NCBI GenBank assembly: GCA_900321665.1
Contig: ONWY01000132.1
Coordinates: forward strand, 1 to 12,105
Length of the DNA: 12,105 nucleotides
Direction: 5' to 3'
Source: an uncultured Eubacteriales bacterium
GTDB lineage: Bacteria; Bacillota; Clostridia; Oscillospirales; Acutalibacteraceae
Below are positions 7,317-12,105 of the stretch, in pieces. Position 1 is the stretch's first letter, and every line of letters starts with the position of its first letter. The notes below the pieces were generated by a model. The model saw only the letters and a list, made by a program, of their open reading frames with translations, was not told the DNA's origin and did not search any database. Made by a program: the position numbers and the translations under genes.

Positions 7317-8421
7317 CGGCTTCCACCACCTTTCCGCCTGCGAGCTTGAGCAGCGTTTTGTATTTCAGCGACCCCGGCAGCTTGCGCACGGCAAGCACCG
7401 CGCCCTTTTTGCTGTAGGCGCGCACCGCTTCGCAGACAGCCTTTGCGCTCTCGTTTTCACCGTAAAGGAGCACATAATCGGTATCGTAGCTTTCCTCGCG
7501 CGGGTAGAAGCGCTCGAGCTGGTCGAGGTAGAGTGCAAAGCCCACCGCGCCGGTTTTGCGCTTCATCTTGCGCATCAGCTTATCGTACTGACCGCCCGAG
7601 AGCACGGCTGTGGCAATGCCCTCGATAAAGCCCTTGAAAATGATACCGTTGTAGTATTTTAAATCGTTGATAATCGAAAAATCAATGCGCAGGTACTGCT
7701 CAATATCACTGCCTTCGGCAAGCGCGAGTGTTTGCTCCAGCTCCTTGTAGGAATCCCAAGCGCAGGTATTTTTTAATATGCGCTCGAGCTGCGGGAGCAC
7801 CGTGGCGGGTGTGCCGTAGATGCCGATTAAGTCCTTGAGCAGCTGCACCGAGGCGCTCTCCACACCGCAGGCGCGGCACATCGCTTCCAAATCGTGCACA
7901 TTCTTTTCCTCCACGCAGCGCAGCACCGCTGCACTTTGGGCGCCTGTGAGCGAGAGCGAATCGATGATATCGGAGAGAATGCCCATGTGCGAGATTGCCA
8001 AAAGCGAGCTGTCGGAGACAGTCAACAGGCTCTTTGCCGCGAGCATCAGCACCTCATAAATGCAGTAATCATCCGCATCGCCGATGCACTCGAGCCCCAC
8101 CTGCATAATCTCTTTAAAAGAGCCGGTGGTTTTGGAAATTCTGTAAACATTCTCGTTGTAGTACAGCTTGCGCACCGCCGCGGGCGTATCCTCGCTGTCT
8201 TTGATAATGGAGAGGGTGACATCGGGCTTGAGCGCCATCAGCTTGCCGTTGGTATCGGTAAAGGTAATAACGGCATCCGAGAGCAGGAAGTCCTTATTGC
8301 GCACATACAAATCGTATTCCTCAAATTTGTTCATCTTATAGCGGCTGTAGCCGTAGCCGCTATAGAGCGCGCGCAGGGAAAAGATGACCTTCTCCTCCGC
8401 TTTTAAATATACATTTTCCAT
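7303..8421 (-). CDS. hisZ: HisZ, ATP phosphoribosyltransferase regulatory subunit
   Basis: 372 aa paralogue of histidyl-tRNA synthetase; it does not charge tRNA but activates short HisG and senses histidine. Class-II synthetase core remnants: FEEYDLYVRNKDFL (33-46), TFTDTNGKLMALKPDVTLS (53-71), motif-2-like RKLYYNENVYRI (84-95), IMQVGLECIG (105-114), LSGGQYDKLMRKM (274-286) and GAVGFALYLD (291-300). The synthetase signature RxLPRFxEF is absent, as is a full anticodon-binding domain; a short alpha/beta tail of about 60 residues follows 310. The start MENVYLKAEEKV fits the family, but no ribosome site lies within 15 nt of the ATG at 8421. The nearest, GGAGG at 8454-8458, is 32 nt away across a perfect hairpin. 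It overlaps hisG by 14 bp. Confidence 0.93.
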   Translation of the reverse strand: MENVYLKAEEKVIFSLRALYSGYGYSRYKMNKFEEYDLYVRNKDFLLSDAVITFTDTNGKLMALKPDVTLSIIKDSEDTPAAVRKLYYNENVYRISKTTGSFKEIMQVGLECIGDADDYCIYEVLMLAAKSLLTVSDSSLLAISHMGILSDIIDSLSLTGAQSAAVLRCVEEKNVHDLEAMCRACGVESASVQLLKDLIGIYGTPATVLPQLERILKNTCAWDSYKELEQTLALAEGSDIEQYLRIDFSIINDLKYYNGIIFKGFIEGIATAVLSGGQYDKLMRKMKRKTGAVGFALYLDQLERFYPREESYDTDYVLLYGENESAKAVCEAVRAYSKKGAVLAVRKLPGSLKYKTLLKLAGGKVVEADGIS

Positions 8422-8458
8422 AGCACGGAATAAAGCAAAGCTTGCTTTACTTGCCTCC
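8422..8458 (-). promoter_or_regulatory. Hairpin-spaced Shine-Dalgarno for hisZ
   Basis: On the minus strand, GGAGG (8458-8454, inside the last codons of yerC) is followed by CAAG, then a perfect 19-nt hairpin (8449-8431; 8-bp arms TAAAGCAA/TTGCTTTA, 3-nt loop), then nine bases and the hisZ ATG at 8421. The stop codon of yerC (8447-8449) is inside the hairpin. Unfolded, the spacing is 32 nt, too far to work. Folded, only 13 unpaired bases remain between GGAGG and ATG. Folding could therefore bring the site into range, or a ribosome ending yerC could disrupt it. The function is inference. Confidence 0.5.
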
Positions 8459-8740
8459 TTTTTTCAGGTTTTCCATTGCGCAGCGGTATCCGCCGTTGCC
8501 GTAATTCAAGCAGCGGCTGACGCGGCTGATGGTGGCTGTGCTGACATTGGTCTTTGCCGCAATCTGCTGGTAGTTTTTGCCTTCCTCAAGCATCAGCGCC
8601 ACTTCAAAGCGCTGCGCCATATCTTTGAACTCGTTAATGGTGCAAACATCCTCAAAAAAGGAATACAGCTGCTCGGCATTTTCCATGTTTAAAATGGCAC
8701 GGATTAAAGTGTCGGTCGCTTCGTTGCGATAGTTTTGCAT
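8447..8740 (-). CDS. yerC: YerC/HisR, TrpR-like transcriptional regulator
   Basis: 97 aa, all-helical member of the TrpR/YerC-YecD family. The sequence AEQLYSFFEDVCTINEFKDMAQRFEVALML (22-51) matches the family core, and the helix-turn-helix is about 55-78 (KNYQQIAAKTNVSTATISRVSRCLNYG). The frame opens at a TTG at 8752, but that TTG touches the ribosome site, so I choose the ATG at 8740. It has AAGGA at 8753-8757, a rather long 12-nt spacing. As first gene of the his operon, next to a palindrome in the promoter, it is most likely an autoregulated, histidine-responsive repressor. I recall comparative work naming such proteins HisR in Firmicutes. The effector is inferred, not visible. Confidence 0.88.
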   Translation of the reverse strand: MQNYRNEATDTLIRAILNMENAEQLYSFFEDVCTINEFKDMAQRFEVALMLEEGKNYQQIAAKTNVSTATISRVSRCLNYGNGGYRCAMENLKKGGK

Positions 8741-8774
8741 AAAATATACCAATCCTTCTATAAATTACTTTCGT

Positions 8775-8803
8775 ATTTTATCACTTTAGTGCGCTAAAGT
8801 CAA
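8775..8803 (-). promoter_or_regulatory. Promoter of the his operon (sigma-A type)
   Basis: Reading the minus strand: -35 TTGACT (8803-8798), exactly 17 bp spacer, -10 TAAAAT (8780-8775). Upstream (8804-8845) the DNA is almost pure A/T, like an UP element. The start of transcription would be near 8768, giving a leader of roughly 28 nt to the ATG at 8740. That is too short for a T-box, a riboswitch or a His-codon attenuator, so control should be at initiation. Confidence 0.82.
8783..8800. promoter_or_regulatory. Palindromic operator, probable YerC/HisR site
   Basis: ACTTTAG-TGCG-CTAAAGT: 7-bp perfect arms; the whole 18 bp is symmetric except for one pair in the centre. It overlaps the last three bases of the -35 and fills nearly all of the spacer, so a bound dimer would exclude RNA polymerase. 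A CTAA/TTAG half-site is reminiscent of the CTAG half-site of the TrpR operator. The protein-site pairing is inferred from adjacency. Confidence 0.72.
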
Positions 8804-8924
8804 TATAAATTATAATGATTTATATATTAGTTTTAAAGTATATTGAAAAGGCGGCAAGCGAAGCTTACCGTCGGATTACAGTGTTTAGCATTATAATGCA
8901 AGGCGCAGCCTTGCCACCTCTTAA

Positions 8925-8974
8925 CGCCTCCACTTGTCAGGGGAGGTGGCACGCGTTAGCGTGACGGAGGGGTA
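8925..8974 (-). repeat. CCCCTC-type interspersed repeat, minus-oriented copy
   Basis: Read on the minus strand: TACCCCTCCGTCA, a small hairpin (CACGC-TAAC-GCGTG), CCACCTCCCCTGACAAG. The same layout recurs on the + strand at 9168-9208 with a different stem. It is flanked by copies of the word CATtATAATGCAAGGC (8889-8904 and 8977-8991), as if it sits inside the neighbouring tandem repeat. From memory, similar CCCCTCCGTCA...CCTCCCC repeats are common between genes in gut Oscillospiraceae. Confidence 0.65.
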
Positions 8975-8976
8975 GT

Positions 8977-9157
8977 CATATAATGCAAGGCAGCTGGCTG
9001 CTGGCGACTGGCTGCTGGCGGTCGGCAGTCGGCAGGTTCGCGGAGCGAACAGTGTTTAGTGTTTAGCATTATAATGCAAGGCTGCTGGCTGTTGGCTGCT
9101 GGCTGTCGGCAGGCTCGCAAAGCGAGCAGTTTTTAGTGTGTAGGGTTTAGTGTTTAG
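8977..9157 (+). repeat. Divergent ~90-bp tandem duplication
   Basis: Unit 1 is 8977-9066 (90 bp) and unit 2 is 9067-9157 (91 bp). Each has the order CATwATAATGCAAGGC, a run of GGCTGCTGGC-like words, TCGGCAGG, a 15-nt hairpin, and TTTAG-rich words ending GTTTAGTGTTTAG. The hairpins are GTTCGC-GGA-GCGAAC (9036-9050) and GCTCGC-AAA-GCGAGC (9113-9127): a T-A pair in one is a C-G pair in the other. A fragment of the unit start is at 8889-8904. No coding function is apparent. Confidence 0.75.
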
Positions 9158-9167
9158 TTGCAGTATC

Positions 9168-9208
9168 TACCCCTCTGTCACTTCGTGACATCTCCCCTCA
9201 TCAAGGGG
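9168..9208 (+). repeat. CCCCTC-type interspersed repeat, plus-oriented copy
   Basis: TACCCCTCTGTCA, with hairpin GTCAC-TTC-GTGAC (9177-9189), then ATCTCCCCTCATCAAGGGG. It is the inverted partner of 8925-8974: the outer words are the same and the stem differs. Its right part merges with the first unit of the 52-bp tandem repeat. Confidence 0.65.
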
Positions 9209-9295
9209 CGACAAGAAGAGGTCAAATTGAACATCCAATTTACCTCCCCTCATCAAGGGGCGACAAGAAGAGGTCAAATTGAACATCCAATTTAC
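9192..9295 (+). repeat. Perfect 52-bp tandem repeat, two copies
   Basis: 9192-9243 and 9244-9295 are identical by eye. Each unit begins CTCCCCTCATCAAGGGG and ends AACATCCAATTTAC, and carries two small inverted repeats: CCCCT-CATCA-AGGGG and AAATTG-AACATC-CAATTT. Perfect identity implies a recent duplication, by slippage or unequal recombination. Confidence 0.92.
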
Positions 9296-9348
9296 TTTCA
9301 TCAATAACTAATAGAGCAAAGCGGACAAAATGGGGACCCCGAAAAGTA

Positions 9349-9536
9349 TTGCGAAGCAAAACATCGTTTGCACATAGTGCAACTTCATTTGCGCTATAGC
9401 GCAACATCGTTTGCCGCAGGCAACATCGTTTGCCACAGGCAACATCGTTTGCCGCAGGCAACATCGTTTGCCGCAGGCAACTTCATTTGCCGCAGGCAAC
9501 ATCGTTCGGCATACAGTGCCGCTGCTTCGCCACCAC
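9349..9536 (+). repeat. Modular hairpin array, copy 1 (nine hairpins)
   Basis: Small hairpins alternate with a 10-nt linker, AACATCGTTT or AACTTCATTT. Hairpins in order: TTGCGAAGCAA (9349-9359), GCACATAGTGC (9370-9380), GCGCTATAGCGC (9391-9402), GCCGCAGGC (9413-9421), GCCACAGGC (9432-9440), GCCGCAGGC at 9451, 9470 and 9489, then CGGCATACAGTGCCG (9507-9521), followed by the tail CTGCTTCGCCACCAC (9522-9536). The last linker lacks one T. The array begins 11 bp after the MATE stop in the sense of MATE transcription. A second inverted copy with the same ends but fewer middle units is at 11851-11984. There is no U-tract, so it is not a classical terminator. I do not recognise the family. Confidence 0.93.
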
Positions 9537-9547
9537 AATTCTACATT

Positions 9548-10906
9548 CTACATTCGCTCGCGCAGCTCCTTGCTGAAGCTTACCAAAAACGGCACGGCGA
9601 CCACTGCCGATACCGCAAAGGCAATCGGCTGCGCGATTTCGATGCCGGTAAGCCCGCACAGCGGCGGCAAAATGAGGATGAGCGGAATAAAAAACAGCCC
9701 GTTTTGCGCGCAGGCGAGGAAAAATGCCTTGCCGCGCATGCCGACACTTTGGAAGGTCATATTCGCCGCCATGATGGTCGGCATCAGGCACATGGAAATG
9801 CACAGGTAGCGCAGCGCCGCGCTGCCGATTTCCACGATATAAGGCTCATCGCGAAAGAGCGCCACAATGTGCGGTGCCGCCACAAAAAAGGCAGCGGAAA
9901 CCGCGCTGACCACGATGGTCGCAAACACCCAAAGGAAGCGTAGCGCATCGCGCACGCGAGCGTATTTTTTGGCACCGTAATTGAAAGAGGAAACCGGTTG
10001 AAACCCCTGCCCGATACCGATGCAAATGGAGAAAATAAACATCATAATCTTTGCCACAATGCTCATCGCGGCTATGCACGCATCGCCAAAGGGTGCGCAC
10101 TGCACATTGAGTATCATGGTTGATACCGAGTTTAAGCCCTGCCGCGCAAAGCTCGGCGCGCCGACACTGATGATTTCCCACGCCACGCGCGGCTTGAGCG
10201 AGAGGTAGCGCAGGGCGATTCGGCTTTGTGTTTTCTTGCGCAGGAAAAAGGCAAGGAGGATGCCCATGCTGATGTATTGAGAAAGCGCAGTGGCAATCCC
10301 GGCGCCCGCAATGCCTAAATCGAAGGCGAAAATGAGCAGCGGGTCAAGAAAAATGTTGAGTATGCCGCCGGTGCACATGCCGACCATCGCGAGCTTTGCC
10401 ATGCCCTCGTAGCGCATGATGTTGTTCATCACGCAGGAGGTCGCCATCGCCGGCGCGGCTAAGAGGATATACAGACCGTAGTCTTTTGCATAGGGCAGGA
10501 TGGTATCGGTAGAGCCGAGCAGGCGCATCAGCGGGGTGAGAAAAACGGTGCCCGCCACGGTGATGACCAGCGCTGTTGCGAGCGCGAGAAAAAAAGCGCT
10601 TGTGCAGTACACGCGCGCCGCTTCTATTTCCTTCGCCCCGAGCTTGCGGCTGATAATCGAGCCGGCGCCGTGGCCATACATAAAGCCGAATGCCTGCAAA
10701 ATCGCCATCAGTGAAAAGACAATGCCCGTCGCACCGCTGGCGCTGACACCGATTTTGGAAACAAAGTAGGTGTCGGCAGCGTTGTAAATCATCGTTATCA
10801 TCATGCTGATAACGGTCGGAACCGCCAAGGTGGCAATGAGGCGGCTCACCGGTGTTTCGGTCATCTTGCGAAACTGCGCTTCGGCTGTGTTTGCTTGTTT
10901 TTTCAT
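9548..10906 (-). CDS. MATE-family multidrug/organic-cation exporter
   Basis: 452 aa integral membrane protein with twelve hydrophobic segments in two sixfold bundles, the MATE pattern. Approximate segments: 21-49, 58-84, 103-123, 142-165, 172-193, 197-221, 243-267, 278-304, 323-350, 362-388, 394-414 and 421-444. The N-terminal SRLIATLAVPTVISMMITMIYNAADTYFVSK and the loop GQGFQPVSSFNYGAKKYARVRDALR (299-323) are typical of the NorM/MepA/DinF superfamily. Such proteins export cationic drugs or metabolites using a Na+ or H+ gradient; the substrate cannot be read from sequence. The ATG at 10906 lies 4 nt after the PHP gene stop, with only a weak AGAAAAG-like site, so translation is probably coupled. 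No separate promoter is seen. The hairpin array starts just beyond its stop. Confidence 0.92.
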   Translation of the reverse strand: MKKQANTAEAQFRKMTETPVSRLIATLAVPTVISMMITMIYNAADTYFVSKIGVSASGATGIVFSLMAILQAFGFMYGHGAGSIISRKLGAKEIEAARVYCTSAFFLALATALVITVAGTVFLTPLMRLLGSTDTILPYAKDYGLYILLAAPAMATSCVMNNIMRYEGMAKLAMVGMCTGGILNIFLDPLLIFAFDLGIAGAGIATALSQYISMGILLAFFLRKKTQSRIALRYLSLKPRVAWEIISVGAPSFARQGLNSVSTMILNVQCAPFGDACIAAMSIVAKIMMFIFSICIGIGQGFQPVSSFNYGAKKYARVRDALRFLWVFATIVVSAVSAAFFVAAPHIVALFRDEPYIVEIGSAALRYLCISMCLMPTIMAANMTFQSVGMRGKAFFLACAQNGLFFIPLILILPPLCGLTGIEIAQPIAFAVSAVVAVPFLVSFSKELRERM

Positions 10907-10910
10907 TTTG

Positions 10911-11753
10911 TTATTGTCGCTTTTCTTTTAATTTTTCGTAGTAGCTGTAGGGGATTTCTAAGTTGCCCAAGCCTGTGCCGAGGCTGATTTTCGGCTTGGC
11001 TGCACCGTGAAAATCCGAGCCGCCCGAGTAGAGAATACCGAAGTGGTCGGCAAGTGCCTTCGCGCTCGCGGTTTGCTCCGGGGTGTAGGTGGAGTAGAGC
11101 ACCTCCATACCGTCAAGCCCCGCTTCGACCGCCTCCGGCAGGAAGGTGCGCGCCCACGCTTCATCCACATTGAAAAACGGGTGTGCCCACACTGCCACAC
11201 CGCCGTTGGCTTTGATAAAGCGAATGGTGGCAAGCGAGCCGAGCTTTTTGGCAGGGGTGTAGTACCCGCAGCTCTTCCTTAAAAAGCGGGAAAAGGCATC
11301 GTCGGTATCCGTGGCATAGCCTTTCATGACCAGCATGCGTGCCACATGGGCGCGGTTAAATTCATCCGCATCCGTCAGCGCGGCAATTTCATCATAATTT
11401 AGCGCATAGCCGCCCTCGTTGAGCCTTGCAAGCAGCTTTTCATTGGAGCGGTGCTTTGCGATGTGCATCAGCTCCACATAGTCCTCAATCTCCACATAGG
11501 ATTGCGCGGGCATAAAAAGCCCTAAGATGTGCAGCTCCTGCTCATGGTGTTGGGTGGAAAATTCGCAGCCGGGCACCGCCTGCAAACCTGCTTCGTCAGC
11601 CGCCGCCGTAAACTCCGCCAAGCCCTTGGTGGTGTTGTGGTCGGTCAGCGCAAGCGCACGCAGCCCCTGCTGCTTGGCAAGGGCGACCAACTCGCGCGGC
11701 GATAAGGAGCCGTCAGAAAAATTTGAATGGGTATGTAAATCACAAGTTTTCAT
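10911..11753 (-). CDS. PHP-domain phosphoesterase, RNase AM/YciV (TrpH)-like
   Basis: 280 aa. It has a complete set of PHP metal ligands: H7/H9 (DLHTHS), D14 (FSDGS), D38-H39 (LTDHNTTKG), E64 (PGCEFST), H75 (LHILGLF), H136 (RAHVAR), H191 (VWAHPFF) and D247/H249 (GGSDFHG). The HVAR and AHP words and the length match the YciV/TrpH group, whose studied members hydrolyse 3',5'-nucleoside bisphosphates or trim 5' ends of RNA with Mn2+. The exact substrate is inferred. It is only distantly similar to HisJ in this window, sharing mainly the metal motifs. The ATG is fixed because DLHTHS starts at residue 5. It is the first gene of a pair with the MATE exporter (4-nt gap) and has a promoter almost touching its ATG. 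Confidence 0.9.
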   Translation of the reverse strand: MKTCDLHTHSNFSDGSLSPRELVALAKQQGLRALALTDHNTTKGLAEFTAAADEAGLQAVPGCEFSTQHHEQELHILGLFMPAQSYVEIEDYVELMHIAKHRSNEKLLARLNEGGYALNYDEIAALTDADEFNRAHVARMLVMKGYATDTDDAFSRFLRKSCGYYTPAKKLGSLATIRFIKANGGVAVWAHPFFNVDEAWARTFLPEAVEAGLDGMEVLYSTYTPEQTASAKALADHFGILYSGGSDFHGAAKPKISLGTGLGNLEIPYSYYEKLKEKRQ

Positions 11754-11790
11754 AATAGTATATTATAATGGAATTGAAATAAAATTGCAA
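11754..11790 (-). promoter_or_regulatory. Promoter of the PHP-MATE unit, predicted leaderless
   Basis: Minus strand: -35 TTGCAA (11790-11785), 17-bp spacer, consensus -10 TATAAT (11767-11762). Only 8 bases (ATACTATT) separate the -10 from the ATG at 11753-11751, and no Shine-Dalgarno sequence is present. Transcription would begin at or next to the A of the ATG. The start codon cannot move downstream without destroying the first PHP motif. Confidence 0.72.
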
Positions 11791-12105
11791 GACTATGGCG
11801 CAGGCTCGCTGCGCGAGCAAAGAAGAAAGAAAAAAGAAGAAAGAAGAATGGTGGTGGCGAAGCAGCGGCACTGTATGCCGAAAGAAGTTGCCTGCGGCAA
11901 ACGATGTTGCGCTATAGCGCAAATGAAGTTGCGCTATAGCGCAAATGAAGTTGCACTGTGTGCAAACGATGTTTTGCTTCGCAAAAATTGGGGGAGGGAA
12001 CACCCTCACCCTCGTCGAAACAAACTACACAACAGAAAGAATTTGCGAGCAAATCCTTTAATGTTGCTTCGTTTATTTCTCCTCTCCCCAAAAAGTTTGC
12101 TTTGC
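11791..12105. other. Gene-free region with hairpins, a purine tract and array copy 2
   Basis: No credible gene. It contains a hairpin GCTCGC-TGC-GCGAGC (11804-11818) like those in the 90-bp repeat, a 30-nt pure A/G tract (11819-11848), the inverted array copy (11851-11984), a G-rich/C-rich stretch (11988-12013) and another hairpin ATTTGC-GA-GCAAAT (12041-12054). Nothing I recognise is in the last 50 bases. Confidence 0.75.
11851..11984 (-). repeat. Modular hairpin array, copy 2 (six hairpins, inverted)
   Basis: In the same reading direction as copy 1 (here the minus strand) the order is TTGCGAAGCAA (11984-11974), linker AACATCGTTT, GCACACAGTGC (11963-11953), linker AACTTCATTT, GCGCTATAGCGC (11942-11931), linker, GCGCTATAGCGC again (11920-11909), linker AACATCGTTT, GCCGCAGGC (11898-11890), short linker AACTTCTTT, CGGCATACAGTGCCG (11880-11866), tail CTGCTTCGCCACCAC (11865-11851). 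Ends and order match copy 1; the numbers of inner units differ. It lies upstream of the PHP promoter. Confidence 0.93.

Larger units (their letters stand above)
8804..9547. other. Gene-free, repeat-rich intergenic region between the MATE gene and the his promoter
   Basis: About 740 bp without a credible gene. In order it holds: an A/T-rich stretch (8804-8848), imperfect hairpin-bearing DNA (8850-8888), a CCCCTC-type repeat on the minus strand (8925-8974), a divergent 90-bp tandem duplication (8977-9157), a second CCCCTC repeat on the + strand (9168-9208), a perfect 52-bp tandem repeat (9192-9295), an unassigned 50 bp (9296-9348) and a modular hairpin array (9349-9536). Open frames across it are low-complexity translations of the repeats. 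Confidence 0.85.

Noticed and set aside
8741..8752. TTG start for YerC at 8752
   Set aside because: The TTG directly abuts the AAGGA ribosome site, leaving no spacing; the ATG at 8740 is usable.
8741..8770. T-box, His attenuator or riboswitch in the his leader
   Set aside because: The promoter lies so close to yerC that the leader is only about 28 nt, with no run of His codons and no terminator hairpin.
9349..9536. CRISPR-like array of short repeats
   Set aside because: The constant part is only 10 nt and the intervening parts are 9-12 nt self-complementary words, many identical to each other; real CRISPR spacers are longer and unique, and no cas gene is nearby.
9507..9547. Array copy 1 as intrinsic terminator of the MATE transcript
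   Set aside because: Hairpins are present but no U-tract follows on the minus strand; it may still stabilise or end the RNA in another way.
9368..9943. Open reading frames across the array (both strands, e.g. 191 aa on +, 76 aa on -)
   Set aside because: They are repetitive translations of the hairpin units (TSFAAGN-like words) that run into antisense of the MATE gene; no start signals and no recognisable domain.
11740..12009. 89-aa minus-strand frame upstream of the PHP gene
   Set aside because: It spans the array, the purine tract and the PHP promoter; it is the same low-complexity translation seen in copy 1.

Overview
The window is low-redundancy bacterial DNA that looks like a Clostridia (Firmicutes) chromosome, probably a gut Oscillospiraceae/Ruminococcaceae-type lineage. 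The reasons are an [FeFe]-hydrogenase maturase (HydG), a short HisG that needs HisZ, a TrpR-like YerC/HisR regulator heading the his operon, a PHP-type histidinol phosphatase, tight ATGA-type gene overlaps and Gram-positive promoters and ribosome binding sites. The lineage is inferred from gene content, not from a database search.

Layout. Positions 1-269 (+ strand) are the 3' end of hydG. A bidirectional hairpin terminator (281-306) separates it from a long minus-strand region that runs to 11753. From 8740 down to 324 lies an apparently complete histidine biosynthesis operon, transcribed right to left as yerC/hisR-hisZ-hisG-hisD-hisC-hisB-hisH-hisA-hisF-hisIE-hisJ. It covers every step from PRPP+ATP to histidinol phosphate, its dephosphorylation and the final oxidation to histidine. 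It starts from a near-consensus promoter whose 17-bp spacer is filled by an 18-bp imperfect palindrome, the likely operator of the first gene product. hisF is broken by a loss of about 26 nt at the beta4-alpha4 loop, so as given it encodes two half-barrels instead of one protein.

Positions 8805-9547 hold no gene. They are packed with short hairpins, a divergent 90-bp tandem duplication, an inverted pair of CCCCTC-type repeats, a perfect 52-bp tandem repeat and a modular hairpin array. Next, on the minus strand, is a two-gene unit: a PHP phosphoesterase (10911-11753) and a 12-TM MATE exporter (9548-10906). The PHP gene has a promoter so close to its ATG that the mRNA should be leaderless. Positions 11754-12105 are again intergenic and hold a second, inverted copy of the modular hairpin array.

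The most unusual feature is that array family. Fixed ends enclose a variable number of small perfect hairpins separated by an almost constant 10-nt linker. The two inverted copies bracket the PHP-MATE pair. The design resembles the boxA-boxB(n)-boxC logic of pneumococcal BOX elements, but I do not recognise the sequence.
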